DNA from: Planctomycetaceae bacterium
Lineage (GTDB): Bacteria > Planctomycetota > Planctomycetia > Pirellulales > Pirellulaceae
Assembly: GCA_002709045.1 (NCBI GenBank)
Contig: PAPJ01000040.1
Span: forward strand, 1 to 64,000
Direction: 5' to 3'
Length of the DNA: 64,000 nucleotides
Each line of letters begins with the position of its first letter. Within the stretch, counting starts at the first letter, position 1. Both the position numbers and the translations under genes were made by a program. The notes beneath the pieces are model-generated. The model saw only the letters and a program-made list of their open reading frames with translations, was not told the DNA's origin and made no database searches. Positions 1 through 8,382 of the stretch are shown here, in pieces.

Positions 1-69
1 AACGAAGTAGGCAAAAACGTTGACCTCTACTGGGCGATTCATGAGGCCATGATCGACAAAGGGGTATGA
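1..69 (+). CDS. C-terminal end of an unidentified protein
   Basis: The first 69 bases read as an open frame of 22 codons ending in TGA, with the peptide ending in HEAMIDKGV. The start lies outside the window. The fragment is too short to assign to a family. It sits upstream of the tRNA fragment at 361-413, so it may belong to the integrated element inferred there, but nothing in the 22 residues shows that. The frame could also be chance, since only one end is visible. Confidence 0.4.
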   Translation, partial: NEVGKNVDLYWAIHEAMIDKGV

Positions 70-215
70 CTTTTTGGCTTAATAGTTTGGATCGCCAAGT
101 AATAGGGCCGATGAATAGAGCTGGAGGGCAAGTGTATCTCTAATCTAGTCATCACTGATACAAAGGAAATGTGTTCCCCTCCTCGCTGACTAGCACTAGA
201 TCTGTCTTTCCTTAT

Positions 216-276
216 TGACAACAAATGACAACAAATTGTGTCATCCTATGTCATATTATGTCATATTGGTCATTTT
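216..276 (+). repeat. Ten-base-phased TGAC/GTCA repeat array
   Basis: Two exact copies of TGACAACAAA lie head to tail at 216-225 and 226-235. They are followed by four ten-base units with GTCA in the same place: TGTGTCATCC (237-246), TATGTCATAT (247-256), TATGTCATAT (257-266) and TGGTCATTTT (267-276). The second block carries the reverse complement of TGAC, so the array has two opposed halves, each phased at one helical turn. This is the look of a multi-site protein-binding region, such as arm sites for a tyrosine recombinase or its directionality factor. The repeat is seen directly; the function is inferred. Confidence 0.6.
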
Positions 277-360
277 CAATGACGAAAAGAATAGTAGTTT
301 AAGACTATAAAACAAGGGGTTTTAGGCCAAGTCTTAAAAACGGTACTATTGAACGCTCGC

Positions 361-413
361 ATTTTAGGATCCAGTTCCTTCGGGAGTGCAGGTTCGACCC
401 CTGTTCGAGCTAC
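361..413 (+). other. tRNA-Leu(TAG) 3' fragment, probable attachment site
   Basis: From about 365 the sequence reads like the 3' half of a tRNA-Leu gene: anticodon loop TTTAGGA with anticodon TAG, a class II variable arm, a T arm (GCAGG 388-392, loop TTCGACC, CCTGT 400-404), and the 3' acceptor strand with discriminator A at 412. The bases before the anticodon loop do not pair with the 3' anticodon stem TCCAG, and I see no D arm or 5' acceptor strand, so the gene is cut at the anticodon loop. Tyrosine-recombinase elements commonly cross over in this part of tRNA genes and leave a displaced 3' copy at one end. The orientation suggests the element and intact tRNA lie to the left, outside the window. 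Confidence 0.6.
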
Positions 414-489
414 TTATGCTCTATTTTTAGGTTAATAGACGCAACTCTTACCTTTTAGTGTGAATTCAACATCGTTAAAAACTACCAAA

Positions 490-515
490 TGACAACATTT
501 CGTCATTCTGTTGTC
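490..515. repeat. Inverted TGACAAC / GTTGTC pair
   Basis: TGACAAC at 490-496 faces its reverse complement GTTGTC at 510-515, with a further GTCATT at 502-507 between them. The same TGACAACA word occurs twice in the array at 216-235, on the other side of the tRNA fragment. The shared word suggests the same protein binds both flanks of the fragment. Confidence 0.45.
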
Positions 516-727
516 GTTTGCCTTCTTTTTCATTGTACACCGTAATCCGGCATCCCCATTCGATAAAGAATCGCCGGTCATGTCAAAACTTGCTCTTTGT
601 CGCGATGAAGTTTATCTCCCTTTGCTTTACGTAATTGATCTCTGCATAGATAATAACGTTAAGGTACAATTTCTTATAAGTTGTTCCTATTTGCCGTTAA
701 ACTGATCTGAAACATAGTTGCCTACCC

Positions 728-2092
728 ATGCAAACAACACGACTTAAACGACGATCTTTCTTAGAGGTGGGTTCTCTCTTAATGGGAGGACTCGCTCTAC
801 CCGATCTATTACGTCTCCGCGCCGAAGCGAAAGACCGCGGTGTTTCAGCCAAGGACACGTCCGTAATTTTAATTTGGCTTCAGGGTGGACCAAGTCATAT
901 GGACACCTATGACCTCAAGCCCGACGCACCACGCGAATATCGAGGCGAAGTCAGTCCTATTTCGACCGTCGTACCAGGGTTGGACGTTTGCGAACTTCTA
1001 CCCAGACATTCAGCGGTCGCAGATCGTTACAATCTAATCCGATCAATATCTCACGGATTCGCAAACCATGCGGGAGGTGCGGGGCGTTTCCTGTCCGGCT
1101 ACAATCCGTCTAAACCATTAGACCCCTTAGCGCAGTCGCCCTGCATCGGGCCGGTCGTGTCGAAAATGCTGCAAGGTGTGAAGGACCCTAGCATGCCGGT
1201 CTATATAGCCGATTCAAAAAATGTATATGGTGGTGGCGCAGCCGGGCTTGGAGACGCATATCTACCTTTTGTTGTCGGTTCGGATCCTAATGCAGAAAAT
1301 TTCAAAGTAAGTAACTTATCACTTGCTGCTAATCTACGTGATCGCATTCATGATCGTTCCGCTCTGCTTACGGCATTAGACAATCTTAATCGGCGAATCG
1401 ACAATAACCCCTTAATGGATTCGCTTGATAGCTTCAACCAGCAGGCCGTTAGTCTACTGACCGGGGAGAAAGCCGTTGCTGCATTTGACATATCCCGAGA
1501 GGACAATGCCACCCGCGAGCGGTATGGTAGGCATAAATGGGGACAGCGTGCATTACTGGCTCGTCGTCTTGTCGAGGCGGGCTGCAGTTTTGTAACCATG
1601 CAAATGCAAAATCCCCAGGTACCCAATGGCATTGGTAACTGGGATATCCATGCCGTTAATGGACATCTATTCCGAGATAACAGAGCACGATTACCGATCT
1701 TTGATAAGGCGGTGGCAGCATTAATCGAAGATATCTACCAACGGGGATTAGACAAGAAGGTGATGGTCATCGTATCTGGTGAATTCGGGCGTACACCACG
1801 CATAAATCCCCAAAAGGGCACTGTTTCCAAGGTAATGCAACCTGGACGAGACCATTATCCAGCCGCCATGAGCGTTCTCGTCGCCGGTGGTGGAATGCAA
1901 ACAGGACAGGTTATAGGATCAACTAATAAGAAAGGTGAACATCCGCTAGACCGTCCTTTAGATCCTAATGATTTACTGGCCACGATATATCGCCATCTTG
2001 GTGTCGATTATAAACGACATGTTCCGGATCTTAATGGACGCCCCGTTCCACTGATCCCGAGCGGAACGCCGATTGCCGAGCTCATAACTTAA
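728..2092 (+). CDS. DUF1501 family secreted protein (Tat signal)
   Basis: A 454-residue protein with a twin-arginine signal at the N-terminus (RRSFLEVGSLLMGG), so export in folded form is expected. The body matches DUF1501, a sulfatase/phosphatase-fold family abundant in Planctomycetota: LIWLQGGPSHMDTYD near residue 50, an FGRTPRIN block and GRDHYP in the C-terminal third. The biochemical role of DUF1501 proteins is not established. They are usually encoded next to a DUF1549/DUF1553 cytochrome-type protein; no such partner lies to the right here, and to the left is the tRNA fragment. This gene is therefore an orphan in the visible window. Length is typical for the family. Confidence 0.85.
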   Translation: MQTTRLKRRSFLEVGSLLMGGLALPDLLRLRAEAKDRGVSAKDTSVILIWLQGGPSHMDTYDLKPDAPREYRGEVSPISTVVPGLDVCELLPRHSAVADRYNLIRSISHGFANHAGGAGRFLSGYNPSKPLDPLAQSPCIGPVVSKMLQGVKDPSMPVYIADSKNVYGGGAAGLGDAYLPFVVGSDPNAENFKVSNLSLAANLRDRIHDRSALLTALDNLNRRIDNNPLMDSLDSFNQQAVSLLTGEKAVAAFDISREDNATRERYGRHKWGQRALLARRLVEAGCSFVTMQMQNPQVPNGIGNWDIHAVNGHLFRDNRARLPIFDKAVAALIEDIYQRGLDKKVMVIVSGEFGRTPRINPQKGTVSKVMQPGRDHYPAAMSVLVAGGGMQTGQVIGSTNKKGEHPLDRPLDPNDLLATIYRHLGVDYKRHVPDLNGRPVPLIPSGTPIAELIT

Positions 2093-2172
2093 AATACACT
2101 GCCGAGTATTCGAAACCGGCTAATCGCTTAAACAGAGACTGAAATGACCGCGTGTTAGGATTTATGTCCTAG

Positions 2173-2209
2173 GATAGGTTCTTTATTATACCTATCTCTC
2201 AATATTGAG
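2173..2209 (+). terminator. Tandem short inverted repeats, possible terminator
   Basis: GATAGGT (2173-2179) pairs perfectly with ACCTATC (2190-2196). Directly after it the 12-base perfect palindrome CTCAATATTGAG (2198-2209) is followed by TTTTAAAA. Position 80-120 bases after the DUF1501 stop and before the kinase gene fits a terminator, but the stems are AT-rich and weak, so an operator is also possible. Confidence 0.3.
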
Positions 2210-2279
2210 TTTTAAAACGAAATAAGATGTACAGGGGTTTCGGTGCTGCACCAGGATAACTAACTAATTGGAATTGAGC

Positions 2280-3224
2280 ATGGATCTAGACTGCGTCGTT
2301 GTTGGTGAAATCTGCGTAGATATTCCTTTGCTTACCGTAGACAGATCCATCCCACTCAAAGATATCGAATATGCTCCAATTCAACAAATAAGACCTTCGG
2401 CAGGAGGCATCGTTCCTAATTGCGGGACGATCATGAGCCGCTACGGTTTAAACGTGTCAGGCTTTGCTTACGTTGGAGACGATCACTGGGGACAATACCT
2501 GACCACAAGGTGCAAGCAAGTCGGCCTTAACACCGATTGCTTGTATATGCACCCTAGCAGTGCGACCAGTGCCGCTGCCATTATTGTTGGGGACGACGGC
2601 GAACACACGTTTTTCTACCACGCCGGCGCATCCCGGCAGTTGGATAAGACGTGCATTCTGGAGAATTTGGATATTTTCCGTAAAACAAAATTTGCCTTGA
2701 TTGGATATTATGGGCTGATGCCGTATTTAGAACCTGACTTAGCGGAAGTATTAGAGGCAATCCAGCTGACCGGATGTAAGACTGCGTTGGACACCGCTGG
2801 AGGAGGAGGTGCGTTTGAACCTCTCGATCGCTGCCTTCCATTTTTGGATATATACATCCCCAGTTACTCGGAGGCATTTGCTCAAACCGGAGAGACGGAT
2901 CCTAATTCCATGCTTTTGAAATATCGGGAGTATTGTCCAAACGCTTTGCTCGGAATTAAACTTGGTTCGCGTGGAGCCCTGCTTAGCACTCACCTTGGCC
3001 ATCGACTAGAGGTTCCCTCCATACTTCCCCCGGATCCAATACTGGATACCACCGGTGCTGGTGACAGTTTCTACGCGGGCTTAATTACTGGCTTATGCCG
3101 TGGTTACGATGTTGAAACAGCAAGCCGATTGGCTGCAGCGTCGGGAGCGTGCTGCATAACGGGCATAGGACCCACTGCTGGTATACGGAGTTATCCTGAA
3201 ACCCTCAAGCTTGCCAAGATTTGA
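2280..3224 (+). CDS. PfkB-family carbohydrate kinase
   Basis: A ribokinase/PfkB-fold sugar kinase that would phosphorylate a sugar or nucleoside with ATP in the cytoplasm. The N-terminal strand (CVVVGEICVDIP), the glycine-rich GGIVPNCG region and especially DTTGAGDSFYAG near residue 260 (anion hole and catalytic Asp) are the two PfkB signatures. An upstream in-frame TTG at 2268 would add four residues; I prefer the ATG at 2280 because homologues normally begin just before the first strand. At about 314 residues the length is normal. The substrate cannot be read from the sequence. The next gene, a GH32-like protein, is convergent, so no operon informs the role. Confidence 0.85.
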   Translation: MDLDCVVVGEICVDIPLLTVDRSIPLKDIEYAPIQQIRPSAGGIVPNCGTIMSRYGLNVSGFAYVGDDHWGQYLTTRCKQVGLNTDCLYMHPSSATSAAAIIVGDDGEHTFFYHAGASRQLDKTCILENLDIFRKTKFALIGYYGLMPYLEPDLAEVLEAIQLTGCKTALDTAGGGGAFEPLDRCLPFLDIYIPSYSEAFAQTGETDPNSMLLKYREYCPNALLGIKLGSRGALLSTHLGHRLEVPSILPPDPILDTTGAGDSFYAGLITGLCRGYDVETASRLAAASGACCITGIGPTAGIRSYPETLKLAKI

Positions 3225-3272
3225 TGCGAGTCCATTACGCGTTTCTTATTTTAGGATAATCAACTGTCCGGC

Positions 3273-4859
3273 TTAGTAAGGGTTTGCCGCTGCCATATCC
3301 CAGGCCTGTAAGGATAGCACCTTAGCAGGGAACTTGTTCGTGCTTAAGCGGATCTCGGTACTATCATTTCGAGATGGATAAACTCGTTGCGTAATACATT
3401 GTCTACCGTTTGCAAAAACCTCTAGCATCGAATGGTCTAGCAGGATCGTTAGTTCCAACGTTTCTTTAGGGTTAAGCTTAAATGGTGCTTCCTGGATCCT
3501 GATATCTTTTGATTGCCTTATTTCCTTTGGGAAATACGCGGCCTGTGGGTAGGGAAATGGCTGAAAAATATCCTTACTAAGACTGGAATTAGAAGTATCA
3601 ATCCGAATAATACCATTCGCGTCATCGTACGAGATCACAGTAGATTCCTGATCATCCGGTGAACAACGCACATGAATATGGAACTCAGACTCATTTTCCA
3701 CAGCAACTTCCATATTAAGTTCCAGGCAGTCGCCACTAATCTGACTAAGCGTTAAGGTTTTGTCGTCGTTAACAACTAGATTTTTGGCAATGCGTTTGTT
3801 GCGACGCAGCGTCGACAACTCTTCGACTGGTTTGATTTCCATAGTACCTTGCGGGCTGATTGTCAGGACACGCGGCGCCGTCATCACTCCTGACCACCCA
3901 CTGGCAATTTGTGTCTCCCGATCTCTCGTTTCACAGGCCCATGCCCACATAATACGGCGGCCCTTATCGTCCACTAAACTATCGTTAGCGAATACAGGCC
4001 CTCCTGGCCAGTTCATCTTCCCATGAGATTCCGGTATGAATCTTTCGTTCTTATAACTTCCAATGTAGTATTGGGTGCCCTGTGTGTGACTAATAAACAT
4101 GAGGACATGTTTATTACCTAATTTAAAGAAATCTGGGCAACTACAATCTTCATCTTCGGGCGTCCACTTCCTATTGGACTTATAGAATGGATGCATATAC
4201 GTCCAGTTCACCATATCGGTGGAACGGAAAAGGTAGGCAATATCCCCCTGGGTTGCCGGAGCTTTATCCGGATGGTCACCGCTAATCGAATAGTACATTC
4301 CGTCTTTTACCCATCCAGTGGTGTCCCACACATGATATTTGCCGTAATTAGGGTCACCCATTTTAGGTAGTTTAATTACGGGATTGTGTGGTGATTTCTT
4401 CCATCGTATTAACTCGTCGTCCTCCGCCACGGCGATGCAGGTACCCGAATTCACACCATGATATATCATCGTCGGAAGCCCGTTTAAGTTTATTAGAGAT
4501 CCACCAGCGAACACATGCTCTTCGGGGTCACCCTGATTAACGGTTAGAGGAATTGGATGATGAATCCAATGAATCAAGTCAATACTAGATGCGTGGCCCC
4601 AGGCACCCTTACCCTTGTCCTGGATAGCATAAAATACGTGATACTTACCCTTCCAGTAAATACAGCCCTGAGGATCGAAAGGAAAACATACGCCTTCCGA
4701 TCCCAGGAAATGCCAGGCTGGCCTATGAGGATCGTTTTGATATTTTAGACGAAGTTGGCGAGTCGCTTCGATGAGCGTGTTCGTATCCTGAGCATAAGAG
4801 GTGCCTGGTAACGAAGCCGCCATTAAACTGATTAACAACATTATTTGATAATGACGCAT
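3273..4859 (-). CDS. Secreted GH32-like five-bladed propeller protein
   Basis: A 528-residue protein with a signal peptide (cleavage near SYAQ, residue 24). The N-terminal part has the GH32 (invertase/levanase/inulinase) layout: PFDPQG around D62 corresponds to the nucleophile motif NDPNG, followed by WGHASSIDLIHW at 87-98. HVWDTTGW near 179 fits the RDP region. A C-terminal beta-sandwich contains the usual ELTILLDHSMLEVFANGRQ stretch. The family hydrolyses fructans or sucrose outside the cytoplasm. Oddly, the acid/base motif ECPD reads SCPD here (S240), confirmed as an AGT codon. Acidic residues just before it (EDED, 236-239) might compensate, or the protein may be non-hydrolytic. The call to GH32 clan is firm; the activity is not. 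Confidence 0.8.
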   Translation of the reverse strand: MRHYQIMLLISLMAASLPGTSYAQDTNTLIEATRQLRLKYQNDPHRPAWHFLGSEGVCFPFDPQGCIYWKGKYHVFYAIQDKGKGAWGHASSIDLIHWIHHPIPLTVNQGDPEEHVFAGGSLINLNGLPTMIYHGVNSGTCIAVAEDDELIRWKKSPHNPVIKLPKMGDPNYGKYHVWDTTGWVKDGMYYSISGDHPDKAPATQGDIAYLFRSTDMVNWTYMHPFYKSNRKWTPEDEDCSCPDFFKLGNKHVLMFISHTQGTQYYIGSYKNERFIPESHGKMNWPGGPVFANDSLVDDKGRRIMWAWACETRDRETQIASGWSGVMTAPRVLTISPQGTMEIKPVEELSTLRRNKRIAKNLVVNDDKTLTLSQISGDCLELNMEVAVENESEFHIHVRCSPDDQESTVISYDDANGIIRIDTSNSSLSKDIFQPFPYPQAAYFPKEIRQSKDIRIQEAPFKLNPKETLELTILLDHSMLEVFANGRQCITQRVYPSRNDSTEIRLSTNKFPAKVLSLQAWDMAAANPY

Positions 4860-4941
4860 GATATCACCCTTCGTATTTATTAAGTCCAGTTATCGTGTTT
4901 AATAATTTACGTCTTGAGATTACATATTAAACGCGTCGCTT

Positions 4942-5280
4942 TCAAAAATTTAGCAACGACGGTTTTTGAGCTCTCCAACCACTAGTACTCGGAAATACCG
5001 TATTCATACGTACTATGTCCAAGTCGCCGACGAACCACGGCTCAACCTTTGCTTTCCACGTCAAAAAGTGTGGTGTCGTTAGATGATGCTCAAATGCATT
5101 CTCATCCTGATAGACTTCGTACAAATAAAAACGCGTTGGTATAGATTCGTCCTGATTAATATCAAATCGATAACATTCCGGTTCGTCTCGTACTGATCCT
5201 TCAGAGTCTCCAAGACTGGCATTCTTAAATTCCTCAACATGTTCAGGCAGCACATTGATGGTTACAAAGATAGAAAACAT
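4942..5280 (-). CDS. Antibiotic biosynthesis monooxygenase (ABM) domain protein
   Basis: A 112-residue ferredoxin-like dimeric alpha-beta barrel protein of the ABM/YgiN/LsrG group. The start FVTINVLPEHVEEF, the DEPECYRFD region and the FYLYEVYQDENAFEHHLTTPHF stretch are the family pattern. Members act on quinols or related small molecules, or as isomerases for signalling sugars; no cofactor is needed. The C-terminal 15 residues are less typical. It is separated from the GH32-like gene downstream by about 80 bases and could share its transcript. Substrate unknown. Confidence 0.8.
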   Translation of the reverse strand: MFSIFVTINVLPEHVEEFKNASLGDSEGSVRDEPECYRFDINQDESIPTRFYLYEVYQDENAFEHHLTTPHFLTWKAKVEPWFVGDLDIVRMNTVFPSTSGWRAQKPSLLNF

Positions 5281-5374
5281 AAAAGAATTCCTATTACACG
5301 CTAAATTAAATCACAACTTTATTGCTATTATGTTCACAAGACCGACCCCCTGCTACGGACAGGTTTAATCATTT

Positions 5375-6700
5375 TTATTCCGAGATACAGTATAGAAATT
5401 TCTCACCCCGCAGATATAACTCATCACCGGCGATTGCTGGTGATGAATCGAAGCGTTCATCTAAGCGATTGCTAGCCTGCACTTTAAGTTCAGTTCCCGG
5501 CTTAAGTACAAGTGTAATTCCGTCGCGACCGGTCACATACACATGGCCGTTGGCCGCAATCGGAGAACTGTACATATTGCTAATCCCGGGTAGACGTGTC
5601 CGATCCATGACGATTTCTCCGGAGGCAGCATTCAAAACTGTCCAAATACCTTGATTTGACTGGTTAAAAAACAACATACCTTCGTAAAGTACGGGCGACG
5701 GTACATACGGTGTACCCCGGTCCTGTTTCCAAATTACCTGACCCTTACCGGAGATATCCCCTTTCCTAGTAATTGGGATGCGCATCGCACTGTGGCCCTG
5801 ATAGCCACTCATAACCAGTACATCCTTACCATCAAGAATCGGGCATGGGGTTGCATTCCCTGTAAGCCCACTGCATTGCCAGATTATAGATCCATCCTGC
5901 AGATCATAGGCCCTTACAAAATTACTTGCGCAGGTGATTATCTGCACAGTACCATTGTGTTCGGCGATAACGGGTGTCGCCCACGCGTTACCCTCGTCTC
6001 GATGTTTCTTCCATATAGTCTTTCCCGTGTTGACATCCAATGCTTCGATCGCCGACTGTCCTTGGTGGTCTCGAACAATAATTACGCGACCTTTATGAAC
6101 AACCGGCGAACAACCTTCACCCAACGACGCGCCCATTTTCGCTTGACCGAGGTCGCGTTTCCAGAAAAGCTTGCCATCTAAGTCATAACAGAAAAGGCCC
6201 GCAGATCCGAACCACGAAAATAGTTTTCCATTTTTTACAACTGGAGACGATGAGGCAAAGTCATTATCACCATGATGACCTTCATGCGGTACTTTTTGAA
6301 TCGCAACTTCACGCCACAACTCTTTTCCTGTTTTTCTGTCAAGGCAGATAGTTACGAACTGATGTTCCGTATTAGGATGTTTGATACCAAAGATACGCAT
6401 TGGTTGGTCTTCAGGTTTTGGTAACGATGGATCCACAATGCCCGTATCAATCGCTGTTAAAAGAAAAATACGATCACCAAAAATTATGGGCGTTGAACTA
6501 CCGTTGCCGTCGATCGCTATCTTCCAACGTATATTCTCTTCTTCGGACCATCGCAGAGGTGGTTTGCTGTCCTGCGCAACACCGGTATTATTCGCCCCTC
6601 TCCATTGGGTCCAGTTGTCCGCCGCCTTACCGTTAGTGGTTAGAACAACTCCCATTAGAGCCATTACTGTTAAGCTTTTAAGTGACACACCGTAATACAT
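5375..6700 (-). CDS. Secreted PQQ-like beta-propeller protein
   Basis: A 441-residue exported protein: hydrophobic N-terminus ending at about residue 26, then DNWTQWRGANNTGVA, the usual opening of planctomycetal PQQ-like (BamB-type) eight-bladed propellers. Repeating blade motifs such as GKLFWKRDL, ALDVNTGKTIWKK, AYDLQDGSIIWQ and VLNAASGEIVMDR run through the protein. Such proteins are scaffolds or quinoprotein-like; the Ca/PQQ ligands of true dehydrogenases are not evident. It has two paralogues in this window at 35238 and 52263. Its partner and substrate are unknown. Confidence 0.8.
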   Translation of the reverse strand: MYYGVSLKSLTVMALMGVVLTTNGKAADNWTQWRGANNTGVAQDSKPPLRWSEEENIRWKIAIDGNGSSTPIIFGDRIFLLTAIDTGIVDPSLPKPEDQPMRIFGIKHPNTEHQFVTICLDRKTGKELWREVAIQKVPHEGHHGDNDFASSSPVVKNGKLFSWFGSAGLFCYDLDGKLFWKRDLGQAKMGASLGEGCSPVVHKGRVIIVRDHQGQSAIEALDVNTGKTIWKKHRDEGNAWATPVIAEHNGTVQIITCASNFVRAYDLQDGSIIWQCSGLTGNATPCPILDGKDVLVMSGYQGHSAMRIPITRKGDISGKGQVIWKQDRGTPYVPSPVLYEGMLFFNQSNQGIWTVLNAASGEIVMDRTRLPGISNMYSSPIAANGHVYVTGRDGITLVLKPGTELKVQASNRLDERFDSSPAIAGDELYLRGEKFLYCISE

Positions 6701-6741
6701 ATTCTTTGCTACTTTCTTAACAAGCTCGTTAGTCGCACGAG

Positions 6742-7095
6742 TTAATCCGCCTTGCTTGCCCTAGACCATCTGGAGATTCCATAAATGGTAAGACGTAGAC
6801 CGACTAACGATGTTATTATTAAATTTTCCGGATCTATGAAAAATGAGTAAAGTTGTCGAAACGCCTCACGCAATTGTTGTTTGCCTGGCATAGTTCCCTG
6901 GAAAAATAACGAGACGAGGTAGATACAAATTATAAAATCTATACACCCCAGCAAGGACTTACAAAGTGTTTTAAGCCTGCCGTCAGTCACTACGGCGACT
7001 TCGTGTTTCTGCTTACCCTGGCTTAAATTCATCAGATATTTTACATTGTATTTTAAGTAAGTACGTTCATTCTCATTTGTCTTCAGCATAGTCAA
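6742..7095 (-). CDS. Small predicted membrane protein, unrecognised
   Basis: A 117-residue open frame with two hydrophobic segments, around residues 50-66 and 92-108, separated by a short loop, and a basic C-terminus (SRWSRASKAD). I do not recognise a family. It lies upstream of the PQQ propeller on the same strand, about 40 bases away, so the two may be cotranscribed. The N-terminal 25 residues are polar and could be dropped if translation begins at the internal Met. A real gene is plausible from the ordered hydrophobicity, but chance cannot be excluded. Confidence 0.5.
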   Translation of the reverse strand: MTMLKTNENERTYLKYNVKYLMNLSQGKQKHEVAVVTDGRLKTLCKSLLGCIDFIICIYLVSLFFQGTMPGKQQLREAFRQLYSFFIDPENLIITSLVGLRLTIYGISRWSRASKAD

Positions 7096-7239
7096 TCACA
7101 ACGTCGCTGATTAGGCCAAATATCTATTTCATGGTTCTCTAAGTACGAATCACACCGCCATAATTGCGAGGGACGGAACCGATAAGTTAAGCTATGAATA
7201 GAAAAAACCTATACTGATGATTCCCACAAGGCGATCCAT

Positions 7240-8157
7240 ATGAAACCCCTATTAACCGCCATGTTCCTAACGGCCTTAATGATTAATATAAGCCACGCGA
7301 ACGACTCTAAACGAGTTGTTGTAATTGCAGGAAAGCCCTCGCACCCTCCGAGAATGCATGAGTTTAATGCGGGCGTGCAGTTGCTGGGCAATTGCCTTAA
7401 ACATTATCCCGGTCTAGACCTTCAAATTGTACTTAATGGCTGGCCTTCTGATGAATCGGTCTTTGATAAGGTAGACGCCGTCGTCTTCTACATGGATGGC
7501 GGGGGGCGTCACGAGGCAGTGCAGGAAAATGGCCGGCGACTTAAAATGATCGATCGTTGGGCAGATAAGGGCGTAGGGCTCGGATTCATGCATTTTGGTG
7601 TTGAGGTCGTGCCCCAACAGGCAGGGTCAGAGTTTCAAAAATGGATCGGTGGTCATTACGAACATATGCATTCTTGTAATCCCATTTGGAGTCCACGTTT
7701 TGACTCGTTTCCCAAACATCCAATCACCAGAGGCGTAAAGCCATTTAGCATTAAGGATGAATGGTACTTTAATATGCGTTTTGTAAGTGACATTGCAGGT
7801 AACGAAGAAACTACCATTCAAGGTCTAAAGTTCACGCCAATTTTAGTTGGAATGCCGAGTGATGCCGTTAGAGATGGTCCCTATGTCTACCCTAAAGGCC
7901 CCTACCCCCATATTCAGGCCAACAAAGGCCGTGCCGAAGCAATGATGTGGGCAGTTGAACGCGCAAATAATGGGCGTGGCTTCGGATTCACAGGAGGTCA
8001 TTTTCATGATAATTGGGCTAATGACAATTTCCGAAAAACAATTTTAAATGCTTTTCTATGGTTGGGCGGCATAGATGTCCCACGTAAAGGCGTGGAATCC
8101 AAAATAACGCCGGAGGATCTGAATAAAAATCTCGATCCTAAAACAGTGCGTCGTTAA
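7240..8157 (+). CDS. Secreted ThuA-like domain protein
   Basis: A 305-residue exported protein (signal peptide to about residue 21) made of one ThuA (trehalose-utilisation type) domain, a glutamine-amidotransferase-like fold. Visible blocks are VVVIAGKPSHPP, NGWPSDESVFDKVDAVVFYMDGGGRH, GFMHFGVEV, KDEWYFNMRF and GFGFTGGHFHDNW. ThuA domains in planctomycetes are linked to carbohydrate turnover, but no reaction is proven. The same blocks recur in the ThuA module of the large gene at 61410, where the domain is fused to others; the two look like paralogues. No operon partner is evident. Confidence 0.85.
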   Translation: MKPLLTAMFLTALMINISHANDSKRVVVIAGKPSHPPRMHEFNAGVQLLGNCLKHYPGLDLQIVLNGWPSDESVFDKVDAVVFYMDGGGRHEAVQENGRRLKMIDRWADKGVGLGFMHFGVEVVPQQAGSEFQKWIGGHYEHMHSCNPIWSPRFDSFPKHPITRGVKPFSIKDEWYFNMRFVSDIAGNEETTIQGLKFTPILVGMPSDAVRDGPYVYPKGPYPHIQANKGRAEAMMWAVERANNGRGFGFTGGHFHDNWANDNFRKTILNAFLWLGGIDVPRKGVESKITPEDLNKNLDPKTVRR

Positions 8158-8382
8158 CCAGCCAATTAATTGTTGAATCCAGCCTTGCTGATCCCCTTTG
8201 TCTTCATTGCGGGTTGGCTGTCATGCAGAAGGATTACAGCAAACAGATAGATCCGGCACTGCTCGTTATGCAGAAGCGGCAGTACATAAATCCCATCAAT
8301 AAGGTGATTTAGTAGTTTGAAGGTATATATCTCTAGGATATCCTAAACTGCGTATCCATCCCAAACCCACACCGCGGAGTTA

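Larger units (their letters stand above)
70..727. other. Non-coding stretch at a probable element boundary
   Basis: This stretch of about 660 bases has no convincing gene. It holds, in order, a ten-base-phased repeat array (216-276), the 3' half of a tRNA-Leu gene (361-413) and a second TGACAAC/GTTGTC inverted pair (490-515). Two short open frames (39-224 minus, 511-705 plus) have no recognisable features and are treated as chance. No promoter for the gene at 728 could be picked out with confidence. Confidence 0.5.

Noticed and set aside
39..224. 61-codon minus-strand open frame
   Set aside because: Overlaps the tail of the gene at 1-69, has no hydrophobic or domain pattern, and lies in the repeat-rich boundary region.
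216..276. Short CRISPR-like array
   Set aside because: Units are only ten bases with no spacers, so it is a phased binding-site array, not CRISPR.
511..705. 64-codon plus-strand open frame
   Set aside because: No recognisable domain or ribosome site; begins inside the inverted TGACAAC/GTTGTC pair; likely chance.
5792..6181. 129-codon plus-strand open frame
   Set aside because: Opposite the PQQ propeller gene, no ribosome site and no domain pattern.
8158..8382. Possible small gene or RNA between the ThuA and tricorn genes
   Set aside because: Only a five-base CAGCC/GGCTG pairing and no open frame of note; nothing that can be supported.
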